A stretch of 64,000 bases of DNA from Ulva prolifera. Lineage: Eukaryota > Chlorophyta > Ulvophyceae > Ulvales > Ulvaceae. A program made the position numbers and the translations under genes. The stretch's first letter is position 1. Each line of letters begins with the position of its first letter. Positions 1 through 13,500 of this stretch are shown one piece after another. The notes under the pieces were generated by a model. It did no database searches and was not told the DNA's origin. It saw only the letters and a list, made by a program, of their open reading frames with translations. Where the stretch lies: contig CM041201.1 in assembly GCA_023078555.1 (NCBI GenBank), forward strand, positions 6,331,172-6,395,171, written 5' to 3'.

Positions 1-1239
1 GGGTATGGCTTGATATACAATTGGGGGCGGGGTGGTTTTCGATGCTGCATTTTTGTGCATCTACGTACCATGAAGGCACAGGTCCGATCTGGGAGACACA
101 TCTGCAACCCATGCAAAGGACGAATGGCACACTGGCACCCGGAATTTGCCATTTCTCGTACCACAGATACAGGTGATCGCAGGCCAGATGTTCTGAGTGA
201 GACTGTGCACTCGTGAGATTATTGTGGGATGCACAGACACACCGTGCCTCCACCAGCTACCCCATGCCATAATCACATACAGGTGAAAATCTCGCCGACG
301 TCAAGCAAGGGATGGGACGGGTTGCTGCAAACGGTGATGTACTCGTGTGCATAGAGCTGCACCCACGCCACGCGTCGTCAACCAGCGGAAACACGACCTA
401 TATATGCAGCCGCTTTCTGCTCGAACTGTCTTGCGTACTGCTACAATGATACTGCTGCCGAACGATATGCTTACGGCCAAAATCACAAGCATGGACGTGT
501 CCGAGTCAAGCCGTATCTCGAGATACGCGTGCACGTGCCGCGTCTCATCAAACCAGACGAACGGATTGACATGGAGCTTGTACAGAATTTACTGGCGCAA
601 TACACATGCTCGTCTCGATGCATAGCGCGACAAAGCCGACCGTGCTGTCGCACCTGCGCGTTCATGCCTGAACATGAGCAGCGGGAATGGTCCATGCCAT
701 GGCATGCCAGATATCAAATCATGGAACACATACACGTGTAGCCGCAGATGCTGTTGCCATTGTTGCCATAGCGTGCTATGAAGACAGTTTGTGTGTACAC
801 GTGCCTCTCCGGAACGTTTGGATCCGCATTAACACATTGATTTGAACATTGATTGCTTGTGCGTGCGTTGGGGGACAAACCGAAGTGCGAACAAAAGTAG
901 TATTTTCTGACTGATGTGCTCTGGTAAGAAAGTTTTTGCACTGGACGTGTCAGTTGCAGAGACCTAGAGTGGGACGAGATGGATACTCTCGATATATCCT
1001 CCAGATATTTCAGCGCATCAGGCACTGCACAAGTATCCGCACCGGCTACACGAATTATGTGGAGTTACGTTGCATCTGGTGGGCCATCCACATTTATTAT
1101 ATTTTCGCTCAACATAGAGGATATCATTTTAACACAACTTCATTCAGCAAGACATTTTACTTCCTGACGTGTGAATGTCCTACAATCACAGATTTGGCCG
1201 ATACGCAGCAGTGTGGTCTTTATAACGCGCATCCTGGTT
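1..1239. other. Upstream flank, no gene assigned
   Basis: I see no coding exon that resembles a known family in either strand here. The open frames are short, rich in Cys, His and Arg, and overlap each other on both strands, as expected of non-coding DNA. The last 300 bases probably hold the promoter and 5' leader of the GARP gene. Part of a gene whose body lies left of the window cannot be excluded. Confidence 0.4.
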
Positions 1240-4031
1240 ATGGCATTTCAGAACTATATAAACGCCTCTAGTATGCCTGAAGTTAGTGGTGGTCCCAATC
1301 AGCAACAGCAGTCACAGCCGCATCAGAACCAGGGCCAGCAGGCGGCACCGAGCATCGTCCCTCTGTCGCTTGAACTGGTTCCGCCAGTCCTCTGCCAATC
1401 TTTCGGAGTACCGATGCACGATCAGTTTGTTCAGAGGATCGGTTACGGAGTACCTAACGCGATGCGACAGCAGAATGAGATGTTTCGTTTCGGGCATGCT
1501 GAGAACTACCAGCATCAGCACTTTCTGGCGGACCAGACCCAGATGCCATACCAGCACAGCCTTGCCTCACTGGGGCAAATCGGACCAGTTGTGTATGGGC
1601 TGGGGAACGGGGCAGTTGGGTTTGCCCAGCAGGCCAACGCCAACCGCGTCATGCAGTACAACACCGCCCTGGCGCAACAGCAAAGTCGTCATCATCAGCA
1701 GAATGGGCAACAAGGGCATCAGCAGCAGGGACAGCCGCAAGCAGATGGTCCCGCTGCACAGGCAATGCAGCACCCACAACTCCCGGCGTGCCAGACTTTT
1801 TATCGATCCCCGGGAATAGCTCTGCCTGGACACGGATACATCGATGCTAATTTGCTCCGGCAATCGATGATGCAAGGCAGCGATGGGCGTTCAGGTACGA
1901 ATATTGGATATCCTGTAGATATGGATGGTCGAGTTTGGCGCCAGGCTGATTCGTGACGTGTGCATTTCTGGGCTCTGCGTGAAGAAATGCAATCATCAGC
2001 TTTATGTATCGCAGAGTCGAGAGATGAAGATGGCAGGGGTGTAAAGCGGCCATCGGTTAGCGTAGCAGGCTTGCCCTTCGGAAGAGCGTCCGTCATGGAG
2101 CCAGTGAAACGCTCCAGGCTGGTGTGGACGCCTGACTTGCACCAACGTTTTGAAGAGGCTGTCGAACGGGCCGGGGGCATTGATGTGGCGGTTCCGAAGA
2201 CTGTACTCGAGGTGTGCATTGTCGTGCGCTCAGGACTCTGTCGTTTCGTTGTTGTTGTTACTGGTATGCACCGGAGCACGTTCGATCGTTCCTGGTCCCC
2301 GTTTTCGAGGCCTCGCGAGGTCAACATCGATACTCGTCGCTTATGCTTTTGAGATATGTCGTGCGTTGAGGATCACATCCGATTGCTCCTGCATGTGGCC
2401 CTCGTACATGAGCTTGCGCACTACCGCGGGCGCGCCGTTCCAGGTAGATCCGCTGGATGTGTATCTTTCGTATCTGCATCGCGGAAAAGCAGCACGTGCC
2501 TTTTCCGACACGTATCCATGTCAGCTCCAATGTCGTATGGCTTGCTGACAGTGCAACCACGCAATCACCAGGCCTGGTAAAGCTGCATCAACCTCTAGAG
2601 AATGCTGTCGACGTTGCCCACGCGCTGATGAGTCACAGGCCTGCCGTAGCTACGCCATGTCATAGAAGAATTTCGCAGCGTAGCAGTACGTGCAATGCAG
2701 TACGTGCACTCCGTCATCTGTGATAACAGGCAAGTCTGATCTTCAGACCGACCGCGTGCTGGGAGCCTGCCCGCACAGTTGCTGATGACTGCGCGATGTC
2801 TCCGTGACCTCGGTTGCCTTCAGCGACTGGTCGATGCGTGTCAGTTGCTTCCCACAGCACCAACTTTCATCTGAGGAAACACAGGCTGGGCCACTGTTGG
2901 CTGGTCTGGCACGCCCTTTTTCAGGCGAGATATGTACTGGCGTGGACACGTAACATGTGACTTGACTGGACTTTGTCTTCTGCTTGTGGCCGATGTTAAC
3001 ACCGCCGATCCGTGCAGCACATGGCAGTCCCAGGCTTGACGCGGGACAATGTGGCAAGCCATCTACAGAAGCATAGGATGCATGTCAAAAAGGCAAAAGA
3101 GCCCCGGATTGTATATTCAAATCATCACGGAAATAGTCCTTGCGCAACTGTCAGCGGTACAGACGACGCACAGCTTCCAGTGCAGAGATGCAGCTTGGTG
3201 CGACCATGCCATCTGGCCATTTGCATGTGTTGATCTGCGTCCCTGCTCAAACCATCCACACTGTGCAATGCCTGAAATGCCTGAGATCTGGCAGTAGGAT
3301 GTCACCCAATTGTTTTGTCATCGACAGCCCGTGACAACAGCCCTACACGTCTCTATCTTCTGCAGGATGGCCCAGCAGGCAACACTAGTGTAGACAGGGA
3401 ACAAGACCTGGCAACTCTCGAGTCAAGCAGGAAATCGGGAAATCCCAGTTTATCCAATCTGCACACCTCAGACTGTGCATCAGGGCGAACAGGTTTTACA
3501 TTGGCCGTCCGTTCGGGTGTCAACTCGACGCCAGACAGCAGAGAGACAGGAAATGGGGTGGTCATGGACACCAGTGGTGCTGGTAGTAACATGGCGTCCT
3601 CTGCACGCCTCCATGGCAATGGCAGTCGAAGCGCAGCCACTGGAAACGGTGCCAGCATTGCCGACGGAAATGCAGATCCTAGCAGCTGGGGGTGCCAAGG
3701 GACTGTTGCTGGGAGTGCCACTGTTCATACAGTGCCCCCGCAAGCGACTGCATCATCAGCTGTGCCACATGGTGCAATTATGAACTCGATAGCCCTGGTC
3801 GCAGACACATTGCAGCAGGCATCAGAAGCGCCTGCAGTGTCTCGACATGGGGCTCATGGGAACGTTACAACAGCTGCACCAGCTCCCACTGTACCAGTGC
3901 TTGCAGTCTCAGCCAAGGTTGCTGATGCTGGCAACGCCGCCGGCAAACCCACTGCAGCAGGACAGGCACCTCATTCCGTGGTGGCGGTGATCACTGCCGC
4001 TGCTGATGCTAGCAACAGCGATGGTGTTTAA
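1240..4031 (+). CDS. GARP-family (LUX/ROC15-like) transcription factor
   Basis: Four exons with matching phases: 1240-1894, 2015-2211, 3018-3110 and 3366-4031, giving about 536 residues. The single MYB-like GARP DNA-binding domain lies around residues 251-310 and is split by an 806-base intron. It begins RLVWTPDLHQRF in exon 2 and continues GLTRDNVASHLQKHR in exon 3. These are the hallmarks of plant and algal GARP factors of the LUX/PCL/ROC15 and type-B response-regulator group, which bind DNA in the nucleus. No receiver domain is present, so a clock-type LUX/ROC15-like factor is more likely than an ARR-B. The N-terminus (about residues 10-45 and 150-190) is Gln-rich and the C-terminus is Ala/Ser/Thr/Gly-rich, both probably disordered. 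An in-fr ame TGA at 1954-1956 falls inside intron 1. The ATG at 1240 was chosen as first in frame; 1273 is an alternative. A TGTAA motif, the usual algal poly(A) signal, lies near 4397. Confidence 0.85.
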
Positions 4032-4807
4032 CATTTCTGACACAAATGGCTGTTTTGGTCTGGAATTGAGTTTTGGAGGAGTTGATATTCTCGATTGTGC
4101 TGATAAAATGCCTGATAGAAATGGCAGGTGTACACGTTGATGAGATTGCATCTGCCGCTCATCCGCTTGCCGCACGAATGAAACTGCCTGAATGCCTATC
4201 CGCAGTCCTCTCTACAGGCTGCTGGGAACTCAGTTTGCAATGTTGATGTACGGATTGATCATTGCAGTCAGTATTGAGTATTGTCCAACTAGAAACCCTG
4301 TTTTGACTCTCGCAGCTGGAAAGCTGCCTGGGGTCGTAGTTTTGTACCATCGCTTCAATAGTTGATGTGCGTGGTGCAGGCTTGCATTGGTAGTGTTAAT
4401 GTAATTCTGGTGTGACGCTGTACCTCACAAACAATCTGGGCATAGTTGACCGTGATAATCCTGGGATAGGAATTCCTTGACTACCGACTTCTGCGCTGCA
4501 ATGTGATTACCATACGCATGTGAGGTTTCTGTCACATGATGAATACCCTACTGACTAGCACACGGCCGAGGTATCCAGTACGAATTGTTGACAGGTTGTC
4601 ACATGGGTCAGTACATGCAACCGCTTTAAAAAAGTCTCTAGGCATAGTAACTGTGGACCACCTCATCAGTTGTCACTCAGTGCACTCAATGTTGCACAGC
4701 TGCCTACTGTCGCTCTCTAGTTCACATGTTCATGTTCGACTTCATCATGAACATGCATTTACTATGTAACGTCGAGGACTGACAGATGATTATACAACAG
4801 TGTGCTG
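4032..4807. other. Convergent intergenic region
   Basis: Between the 3' ends of the GARP gene and the WD40 gene. It presumably holds both 3' UTRs. No coding exon or repeat was recognised. Confidence 0.5.
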
Positions 4808-6725
4808 TCAAACTCTCAAATCCCAAATATACACGCCATCTTTTGTTGCCCCAGAAATGCGATATCCATCCATGTTCCATTGCAAATCGAAAACGCCGGT
4901 CCCTGTTTGATGCTGTTTGATCGGTGTGGCATTGTGGACATCCCAGATCACAACAGCGCCATTCATGCAGCCAGTTGCAAGCTTGGCCCCTTCGGGCGAC
5001 CAAGCACATGCATAAACCCGGCATGCATGCCCTTGCATCGTGTGAAGTAAACCGCCACCCTCACAATCCCACAACTTGACCAGTCCCTGCTGACAAGCAG
5101 ATGCCAATTGCAGATCTAGGTTGGTGTTCCTTGAGCCCGGACCAGCAGGTCTGAACACACAAGCACTCGTTTCATCACCATGCGCCACTGCTTCATCGCC
5201 TGACAATTGATCGTCGATGAGGCTGCATAGTTCTCCTGTCTGCAGAACGTGCGCCAGTCGTCATAACCGCCTGAACACAAGTTGATGCAGCACATTGCAA
5301 TCCAATAGAATCAGCTGCTACAGTTTATATGGACAAAACTACCAGTCAGCATTGTAAGAGCCTGTACATTGCAGTAAGTGTCTCCTATGCACTGCGAATT
5401 GGACTGATTGTGGCACACCTGGTGAGTACCCCAAAGTCGCACACTACGGTCCTCGCTGCACGAGGCTAAAAGCCATTGATTTGGTGCCCAGTCTACAGCA
5501 ACAACACAATCGGAGTGTCCCCGCCATGTGCGTAGGCGCTCAATATTCGCCATCTCACCGGCTGCATGTGTGGCACGATGAAGGTGAATTTCAAACCGGG
5601 CATCTGTGGATGCGAGATTCATGCCGCACCAGCTGGCACAGTTGATGGGCTCCGCAATGCCCGGTAGATCACCGAGGCGCGTTTCCAGCTGAGGTGCCCA
5701 CAGCGTGGCTGGCCTATCAGCAGACGATGCGAGAAGCATCTGGCCATCTCCACTGTAGCTCAGATGTGAGATCTGGTCAGTGTGCACCTTGCTGGCATTG
5801 ACCAAGCTACCTGCACTCCACAGGCCATGGGCACTGGCTACCACACCAGCGACAACCATCTTCAAAGCAATCATTGCGACGCAACAGAAATTCCGCCACA
5901 GTTTGAAAGACAGTTATCAACAGAAATTCTGCTAAACATATAGCTGAAAGTCTCGGTCATGCTGCATGTGCACAATTGGTACATGGATGAACAACAGTGA
6001 TGTGCAGAGAGCACACCATCGCTGGCCCAGGTACATACTGTGCCATCAGAGCAGCCAGTAGTAACACTGCGCCCATTGGGAGCCCACACAAGCTGTGTAA
6101 CTATCACAGACTCTGAAGACTGGGTTGCCTGACCGTGTGCCAGGTTGGCCGTTTGCATATCGCTATGTTGATTATACTCGAACGTGCACCCAGCAGACCA
6201 TATGTGAGCGGTGTTCTCATGGACATACGTCGCAAGCTTTGTTCCATCTGGGCTCCACGGACATCCAAATGCTTCTGCATTGGTGACCTTCCGGACAGCC
6301 GCTTGTGCAAAAGGGTTTGGCTGAGATTTTTCTTCTGATCCGGCCCGGTCCTCTCGCCTTTCACGTACAATTTGCCGCAGTTCCTCAGTCGTCTTTGCCT
6401 TCAGAATATCTGCAGCAGTGAGGACCTCGAACGCCTGGCTGTCAACGTTGGCCTCCAGCTCCATGTACTGTAACCCGCGTTGAATCACCTTGATTAGGCA
6501 GCCAACCTCGATATCCTCGTGGATGATGTCTGCTTTAGAGACTTTGCTCTCAATGCCGAACGTATAGGCTGTGTGAACCATCCCTGAAACAAGCACAGCT
6601 TTGCAGCAAGCTTTCTAAATCAAAGCTCTCCGTCTGGGGGGTGTCCCGGCCCGTGGAAGAAGAATACCTGATTCTTGCAGGTACCGATATATTAGATAAT
6701 TTATGTCGTCGTCGGTAATAGACAT
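4808..6725 (-). CDS. LisH-WD40 co-repressor, HOS15/TBL1-like
   Basis: Four exons in transcription order: 6725-6668, 6583-6017, 5810-5419 and 5239-4808. Phases agree and give about 482 residues. The protein opens with a LisH dimerisation motif (MSITDDDINYLIYRYLQESG, completed across intron 1 by a TFGIES segment), exactly as in animal TBL1 and plant HOS15. A variable linker is followed from about residue 130 by WD40 repeats with typical SPDG...H.W and W-D endings, finishing VYIWDLRV at the stop. Members of this family are nuclear scaffolds of histone deacetylase co-repressor complexes; HOS15 also serves as a CUL4-DDB1 substrate receptor. The junction at 6017/5810 was chosen because it restores WASDGSL, matching the equivalent TBL1 blade. 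The length is near the family norm and nothing looks broken. Confidence 0.9.
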
Positions 6726-7034
6726 TGTGTTGTTTGGCGAAAATTTGGGAGAAGCACAATCGCGCCCTTGTCCACAGACCTCAGATGCGCAGCCTTCACA
6801 AAGTGGTATAATCGTCAGTGTTGCAATTGATGCGTCGGCAACAATGGTCGAAGAGCGCGATACCAGTACAGGGCGTGGGACCTGCGCTTGCCATGTTGAC
6901 GTTCGCTGGAGGCTGCCATGGCTCGCTAGCTCGTTGCTAAGCTTTGGCAATCTAACAAATACCGGCGCTTGCCTGAAAGGATACCCATGATTATGCTGTT
7001 ATGATTTGCTTTTCCAAATTCGATGGTTTGGGCC

Positions 7035-7445
7035 ATCTGGCAGCCGTGGAGCGCCGGAGATGGGCGACTTGTGCGTCATCCGCCTGCGCAGTCGAACGTC
7101 CGGGCCGCGGCGCTTCGCGATGGCGCCTCTGCGGAGGCCGCTGATCGGCGCTAGCGCGGCCGAATTTGTCGCGTTGCATTCACGCTGGTCCCGCTGTCGT
7201 ATGAGACGTATGGGCGGCTTAGCCCGGCTTCATCTGCGTTCCAAAACAGGCTCGCTAACGTGGCTGCAGCATCGGGCGCTGTCTCCAGAAGGCTGTCCCT
7301 CGAGAATGCGATGCGCGCTCTGCCAACGACGCTCTGCTGCCCTGCTGCCCCGCTGATGGCGCGCCACGTGGGCATGGCAGTTTTGACGGGACTCACAGTC
7401 TTGGCCGACGACCTCTTGCCGATCACTCGCGTTCCGGCCTGCTCA
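7035..7445 (+). mobile_element. Decayed LINE 3' coding fragment
   Basis: The plus strand encodes a degraded copy of the C-terminal part of the retrotransposon proteins found at 20392-23657 and 26842-29208. SNVRAAALRDGASAEAADRR is readable around 7080-7160, followed by AFTLVPLSYETYGRL and then LENAMRALPTTLC to APLMARHVGMAVLTGLTV, ending near 7440. Frameshifts and stops interrupt it. It is closer to the 19.8 kb copy in the SNV..ADRR stretch. The 3' UTR and tail of the family are not recognisable downstream, so both ends are truncated or decayed. Confidence 0.8.
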
Positions 7446-8625
7446 GTCTGCTTGGATGAAGCATAGGCTGGGACGACGCATGCATTCGCCGCGACTCCCC
7501 TGCCGCCACGTGTGAGCCTTCCTCTGCAGGAGATCTGTACCACCCATGGCAGGTCGCCTCCATATGCTCATGCACAGCACCATGCGATTTGTTTGGTATC
7601 GTTCACGCTGATCTGCCACCTCCCAGCTGCTCGAGCCCGCCCTCCACCTCCAGATCAACCCCCGCAGTCAATCATGGGCCAGCGCACACCTCGTCACCAG
7701 CTCATTTGGCTCTGGCCTAATCATACATGTGTTGAGCCTGGATTTGTACACTTGTTTTGTGCAATCGGGCCAGAGGACCATGTATGGAGTGGGACCCACC
7801 GCGGCCTTCGCATGCTGGCATAGTGGTTCGTGGCCTGCTTCCTAGCTTTCGCAACTGTTTCAAGGGGTTTCGGCTGTCCCCATAGCCATCAGTCCCAGAC
7901 AGTATCTTGAAGGTCCTGAAGGGAAGGAGTCGGTCGACAGACTGATTGCGGATCACAGTGACGTTGATCTCGGACTGCCATCTTGAACAGCAAGTATTTA
8001 CGCATAGGAATTTCAATTGCCTGAAACGGTCATGTCAGCTCGGCACTGGCGAGGCTTTCTGCACATGTGCTCTGTGCATGATCCTGTGGCGGTGGGGTGT
8101 GCCTTGGTGAGTGGTAGATTTCATGTATATGCTGCCGTGTATGCCGAGGCCCGTGAGTTTGGGTATGATAGCTTATCATTTGGGAGCTCCCTCAGCCTGA
8201 TTGAGTATCCATGCCAGACAGCAGATGGCGTTTCTTGTTTGTGTCTTGGTATACATATCACCCGATCACCATGCGCCAGATCACCTCCATCGACACGACT
8301 CAATCAACAAGTTCAGTGTGTCACAGGTGTGCAACCGATGACCCCACAGCGACTAAGGGCAGCTGAATATGTGTTCTGTCAACGGTACATGGACATCAAG
8401 CATAACAGCATCATCGGTGCTTGAAGCGCGTGACGCCTGAAGTTGGTGTAGCCAGGCACTTTGGCAAAAGCCTGGACTGGCACATCCCAGGAAATACCCT
8501 AAGGATGGTTTTGCAATGCTTCAGAAATGCCATGCAAGCTTGAACTCAGGCCACAGGATAATATGGTGGGTTATGCACATGGTCTGCGCTGTTCATCAAG
8601 TATATGTATGCCTGGCATACTGAGT
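7446..8625. other. Intergenic region, no gene assigned
   Basis: Downstream of the LINE fragment and of the PMM stop codon. A 135-codon plus-strand frame at 8017-8424 has no recognisable domain and no splice support, so it is not called. The 3' UTR of PMM should lie at the right end. Confidence 0.4.
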
Positions 8626-10048
8626 TCAACTTAGAAACAGCTCTGTACACTGCTTAATTGTGTCATCAGGGCCGCTGGTATGGTGTCCAATTGTTTTGGC
8701 AGATTCGTATATTTCGAAATCATTGCCCCCCTGCACATGCGGTGTTTACTGTCATTCAACTTTAACCAGGCATGTGTAGACGCCTTGCTCAGAGAAATTT
8801 GTGTATGCAGCTCACCTGGTACGTCTTGTCACCAAAGAAATGGACCTCTTCAAACTCTCCTTCAATGAATTGCAAGCAGTAGGTCTTGTCCCATCCACAC
8901 GGGAACACATCAAAGCTGATTTGGCCGCCGATGGAATACGTCAATCCGAGGTCAGCAAATTCTGTTCTGAGTATCTCCACCATATTCTTCCTGCATGCCG
9001 GGTGCACGTGTCAGGTTCCATGCCATTCATGGACATCCATGATACACATGGGGTCCACCAACAAAGACAGCCGTGCTCATGTCGTCTTGAAGTGAACTCC
9101 TTGCACGTGAGCAGTTCAGCCTGTCTGATAGATGCACCTGACATGCTTTGAGATGAACGCAAGGGGAGCTCTAGTTCAGAACAAGCAATCCTAATCGGTA
9201 GTTTCACCCACGTCTCCTGGCTGAGCAGCAATGCTTTCAACATAGCTGCACCTTACGTGAGCTCCGTGGTCAAATTGTTCAAATGCATCGCGTTCTTCTT
9301 GGCTGCAGTTCCGGCCAATTGGCGATACATTCAACATGCCATTCCGAAACTCGATGAACGTGCCGCGTTTTACCGGGATGTCCAGGTCAGCGATGTACTT
9401 CAGCACAAAATTGATGAACTTTTTTATGTTCTCCTCTCCCATGTATTTTTTGATGCTCTGAACAGCGAGCTGTTCCTGGCCTTTGTGAGCCATCAGACCA
9501 TTCTCTGAGAAGGTGAAGTCTGCGAGTTCCAGCACTGCAACACAGATGCCTTCAAATGTGTCAGGCACCTCAATGCTCAAACGTTGTTTGTAAAGGTGTG
9601 GGGTTTGCCCTTGACATATCGACAGATTGACATGCAAGCACTGCTTGAAAGCGACTGGGTGGTTCAGGGAGGCGGTTCAGCAGTGGGCTGCAGCAGCTCA
9701 GCGCACCATTGTCGCCCAGCTGCTCCTTTATTTTGGAAAGGTCAGATCCGCCAACGATGCCAACTGTGACAACCTGAAAAGGAACGCGGCGGTTGTGTTG
9801 CACATTGACTGAAATAATGCTGGAATCATGAAAGGGTCTCACCTTTCTCAAATCTTCCAGAAGCTTATGGATACTCTCTGGTGCCTTCTACATGCAACAC
9901 ACAAAGCTGTCTGCGGAATGTATCCAGGATAGTTCACACCGCGATTGCATGTGACATGAACTTGGAACAGATGATCGTTCTGGCACGACACCTTCCTGGG
10001 AACGGTCAGAGTCCCATCGACGTCAAAAAGAACGATCCGTTTCACCAT
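8626..10048 (-). CDS. PMM: Phosphomannomutase
   Basis: Six exons in transcription order: 10048-9992, 9887-9843, 9773-9707, 9534-9252, 8990-8816 and 8730-8626. Phases agree and give 243 residues, close to the usual 245-255. PMM is a cytosolic HAD-superfamily enzyme that converts mannose-6-P to mannose-1-P for GDP-mannose synthesis. The catalytic DVDGT motif is at residues 9-13 (nucleophile Asp9, acid/base Asp11). [44 protein letters not shown] and FFGDKT follow in the expected order. The last exon supplies [10 protein letters not shown] and a DDTIKQC ending. It is only 105 bases and lacks an ATG, so it is easily missed. Intron 4 uses a GTGCAG donor. A nearby GTAAGG was rejected because it breaks the frame. 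The gene is divergent from UTP25. Confidence 0.95.
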
Positions 10049-10559
10049 GATAGATCTGAGAGCCCCGATGGATACTAGAACACAAATACTCCGAACAGAA
10101 GCGAGCTCGTTACCGTGCCTGCGCCCAGCTGGCACCGCAACCACGATGCTGTGCAGCTGAAATGCACCAGCATAGAATAGCACGATCACAAATTGTCAGC
10201 GGGGCCACATATGCCAGTCTACATGTAGAACGTGAATGACTGCGCTCAACAGCCCCAGGGTTCGGCAAGTACGGCTGTGGGTTGCCCCGAGAGAGAAAAT
10301 GTATGCATGGTCACTCGCGTCGCGAACACGTATGCATGGTACAAGTCTTCATCGCGCACAGGTTGCAGGCTGCCGTGGACGCATTGAAGTGGACATAAAT
10401 TAACCCTGGACTCATTGGGATGCCACTTGCCGTTCCATGTTGCACAAGTCAGCTTAGCATCAGCTTGAACATCATTGGTGTTGCGCTGGCTGGGCGGCGG
10501 TGTTGCGTACTGCGCACGAGATTCCATCCTTTTCCCAAATTTGACCAAACCCTCACGGC
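10049..10559. promoter_or_regulatory. Shared promoter region of PMM and UTP25
   Basis: The start codons of PMM (minus) and UTP25 (plus) are 511 bases apart with nothing recognisable between them. Both promoters and 5' leaders must fit here, so this is a candidate bidirectional promoter. No specific motif is called. Confidence 0.4.
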
Positions 10560-13500
10560 ATGTTAGGTTCTGCATTGAAGCGGAAGCGAGGTCTGGGTCG
10601 CGCAACGCCATCACTAGCGCCAGAGCCGATAACTGCGGCGCCAGCACTCGACACAAGCTCAGACGAGGAGGCGCACGGGGTCTCGTCCGTCCATGCTTAC
10701 TCCCAGCTTCTCAAGCTATCCCATTGTCTTTCGCACAGTGGTTCACCCACCGTATCGACGGCTTTTGGAGATGGCCGAAGCCCAGCTCAACCTGAATCTC
10801 CCAGCGCTGGTGCGTCAGGCAACTACATACATGTATGATTCTGATCAGTGCCTTCCTGTAGGTTGTGTTCGTCCCCCTTGTCGTCATCCGGGCATCGCGA
10901 TTGTAGGGAAGGACAACGTCACGGGTGAAGCGGATGTCTTGAGGGTGGCATGCCGCGAAGACCAGGATGCGGCACAAGTACGTACGTAAACATCGAATTG
11001 AACATTCTGTCAGTGGATTCGGCTTGACGTCTTCTGCCCATGTAGGGTCACGAGCAGCGTCAGCTGGGCCTTAGTGAATCCTACAGGTCGCACTTCAACT
11101 CGGTGCTGCACCGTGAACGCCAGCAAGCCCTGCGGAAGCCATTAAGCCGTGAGCTCAGAGATATCAATGCTGTTGGGTGGCAACCAGATCAAATTCGGCA
11201 GCATTGCATTGTCCAAAGGAGCATATCATCAGCATCTGAGCAGATTCTAGCACCAAAAAGCCTGGATGCTTACGGTGTGACATGCTGCTTTCCCCCTGTT
11301 TGAGTTTTGTTGATGTTAAAAGGTGTTGATTCGTGTTGTATGTAATTTTGAAATGAGTTTGTGGGCAGGTATAAAGCCCCGGTTGCAGGGAACATATGCA
11401 TCCCTGCAAGGGACAGACAGTTCACCCTGCACCGCTAATTTTCCAACGAGCGCTGAAGCAGCTTCTTTTGCAATGTTCAACACATATGCTGATGTGATGC
11501 ACACGTGTCATCCATATGCTACAGCATCAACCGAGCTTTCTGCTGAAGAATCTGCATCTCTGCTGCATGCCACAAATCACATCATACAGAAGATGGATGT
11601 GGTCAAAAAGAACAATCACTGCCTTGCAACCTCTAAGATAGATAAGAAAGACGCATGTGACCAAGGCTTTGTCAGACCAACGGTGTTATTGCTAGCGCCA
11701 ATGAGGTGCATCGCTCTGATCATAGCGTTGAGGTTTGCATCGCTTGCACAACGTGAGAACAGGTAATGACATCTCACGGAACGTGTGTATGCCATGCATG
11801 GGCGGGCGATGATGAGCAAGCAGATAGGGACAAATGATCTCCTGATTATGAACTCTGCTATTGGGAATTGGCTGAGCCCGGCCATTGCTTAATTGCCTGT
11901 GCAGCTGTATGCCTGCTGAATCTGTGTTGACACGGAGTCACTGTTGCCCTCACATGGATCCATCACGTACATGATGCAGGCATGATTCAATTCAAGGCAA
12001 AGACCGGCTGTTGAAGGAGTTTTCGGCAGCTGATGATGCCATACTGAAGAAGGATGTCAAGCGGCCTGCAGAACACAAGGCCCTCTTCAGTGGCACAAAC
12101 ACTGATGACCATTTTTGTTTGGGTATAAAAGTCACCCGTGGTGCGGTGCGGTGCGTTCTTTGGAGGCCAGCGTACAGCTTTGCATTGTTTTCATTCTACT
12201 GCCATTGGCAGCTGACTTGACAGATGCTGAGGGCTGTATGTAACATCCTGGATGTGAGCCTGTGTAGGACGGACAAACTCAGTGACGCCAGTAGCAATGC
12301 AGGCACTGCTTGCACTGAAAATGCGAAGCACACTACCAGATACCACCACATCTTGATGTGGAAGCATTATGGCTGTATCGTTAGAAAATTCAGAGGTCTT
12401 GTGATCGCAGGTGAAATTGTTTTCTGCGCTGTACGACAGCGATGTCATTCTAGCTTCTCCGCTGGCCCTGGCGACAAGGCTTGCAGAAGGAGGCGCAGAC
12501 AAAGCGGATGTGCTATCTTCCATTGATGTGGCAATTGTCTATCGCTCCGATATTATGCTGATGCAGAACTGGGCGCATCTTGAGACTGTCTTCCAGGCGC
12601 TCAACCTAATGCCTTCACAGCAGCATGACACCGATATCATGCGTGTTCGGTGCGCCTTGACGGCATTTTGTTTCTTTGCAATGTTTTCCAGATGTCCTTA
12701 ATTTTGTTGGTTGTGGGGCAATGATGATGAAATATCCGCGCTTCTGATTGCCATGAAGATAATTGATATTATGGTTGAATTTCTTCGGCTGAGTCCCACA
12801 TGCCAATCACGCTGAATGCTGTACACCATAATGCACAAGACATGCGTGTCCTGCTGTTCATCAAGGTCATTGTCATCTTTGCTGCAGACCGTACTTTCTG
12901 GAAGGGCTTGGAAATATGCATCGCCAGACAATAATGTTTTCCAGCTTTGAGGCGCCAGAGTTAAACGCAGTGGCCAACAGCTTATGCAATCATGCTGGCT
13001 CGATACACATTACTTGCAGGTATAGTGGTGTGCTGAGCCAAATTGTACCTCAGGTGTGCACTTCTGACACTGACCATGCAGCACATAAGGTGCAGATAGC
13101 AGGGTCAATGATGGCAAATTCAACAATGTTCTATCTATGAATCATGATTACATTTTAATTTCTGAGACCCTGAAAACCCTTAATTTTTTGTGTTATGAGC
13201 ATTCTGCCTGATTTTGTATACTGTAAATTTGGTTGTGCTCCGCATTTGGAACATATTATGCAGGCTCATCACCTTTTTCAAAAGGTTCCAAGTACTTCGC
13301 ACAAAGATGCAATTGATCAGCGCTTTCAGCATTTCGCAAAGCATGTCTGGCCTCGACTTGCAGATGCCCGTGCACCAGGAGTACTACTATTTGTGAGCTC
13401 ATATTACGACTTTGTGCGCGTAAGAAATTTTCTGAAGGCACAAGGAGCTTCATTCGGTGTTTATTGTGAGTACACACAAGGGTCTGACGTACTGCGTGTG

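Noticed and set aside
1954-1956. In-frame TGA breaking the GARP gene
   Set aside because: It lies inside a 120-base GT-AG intron (1895-2014) whose removal keeps the frame.
8017-8424. 135-codon plus-strand frame
   Set aside because: Cys/Ser/Arg-rich with no domain, no neighbouring exon and no splice logic. It lies in the 3' flank of PMM.
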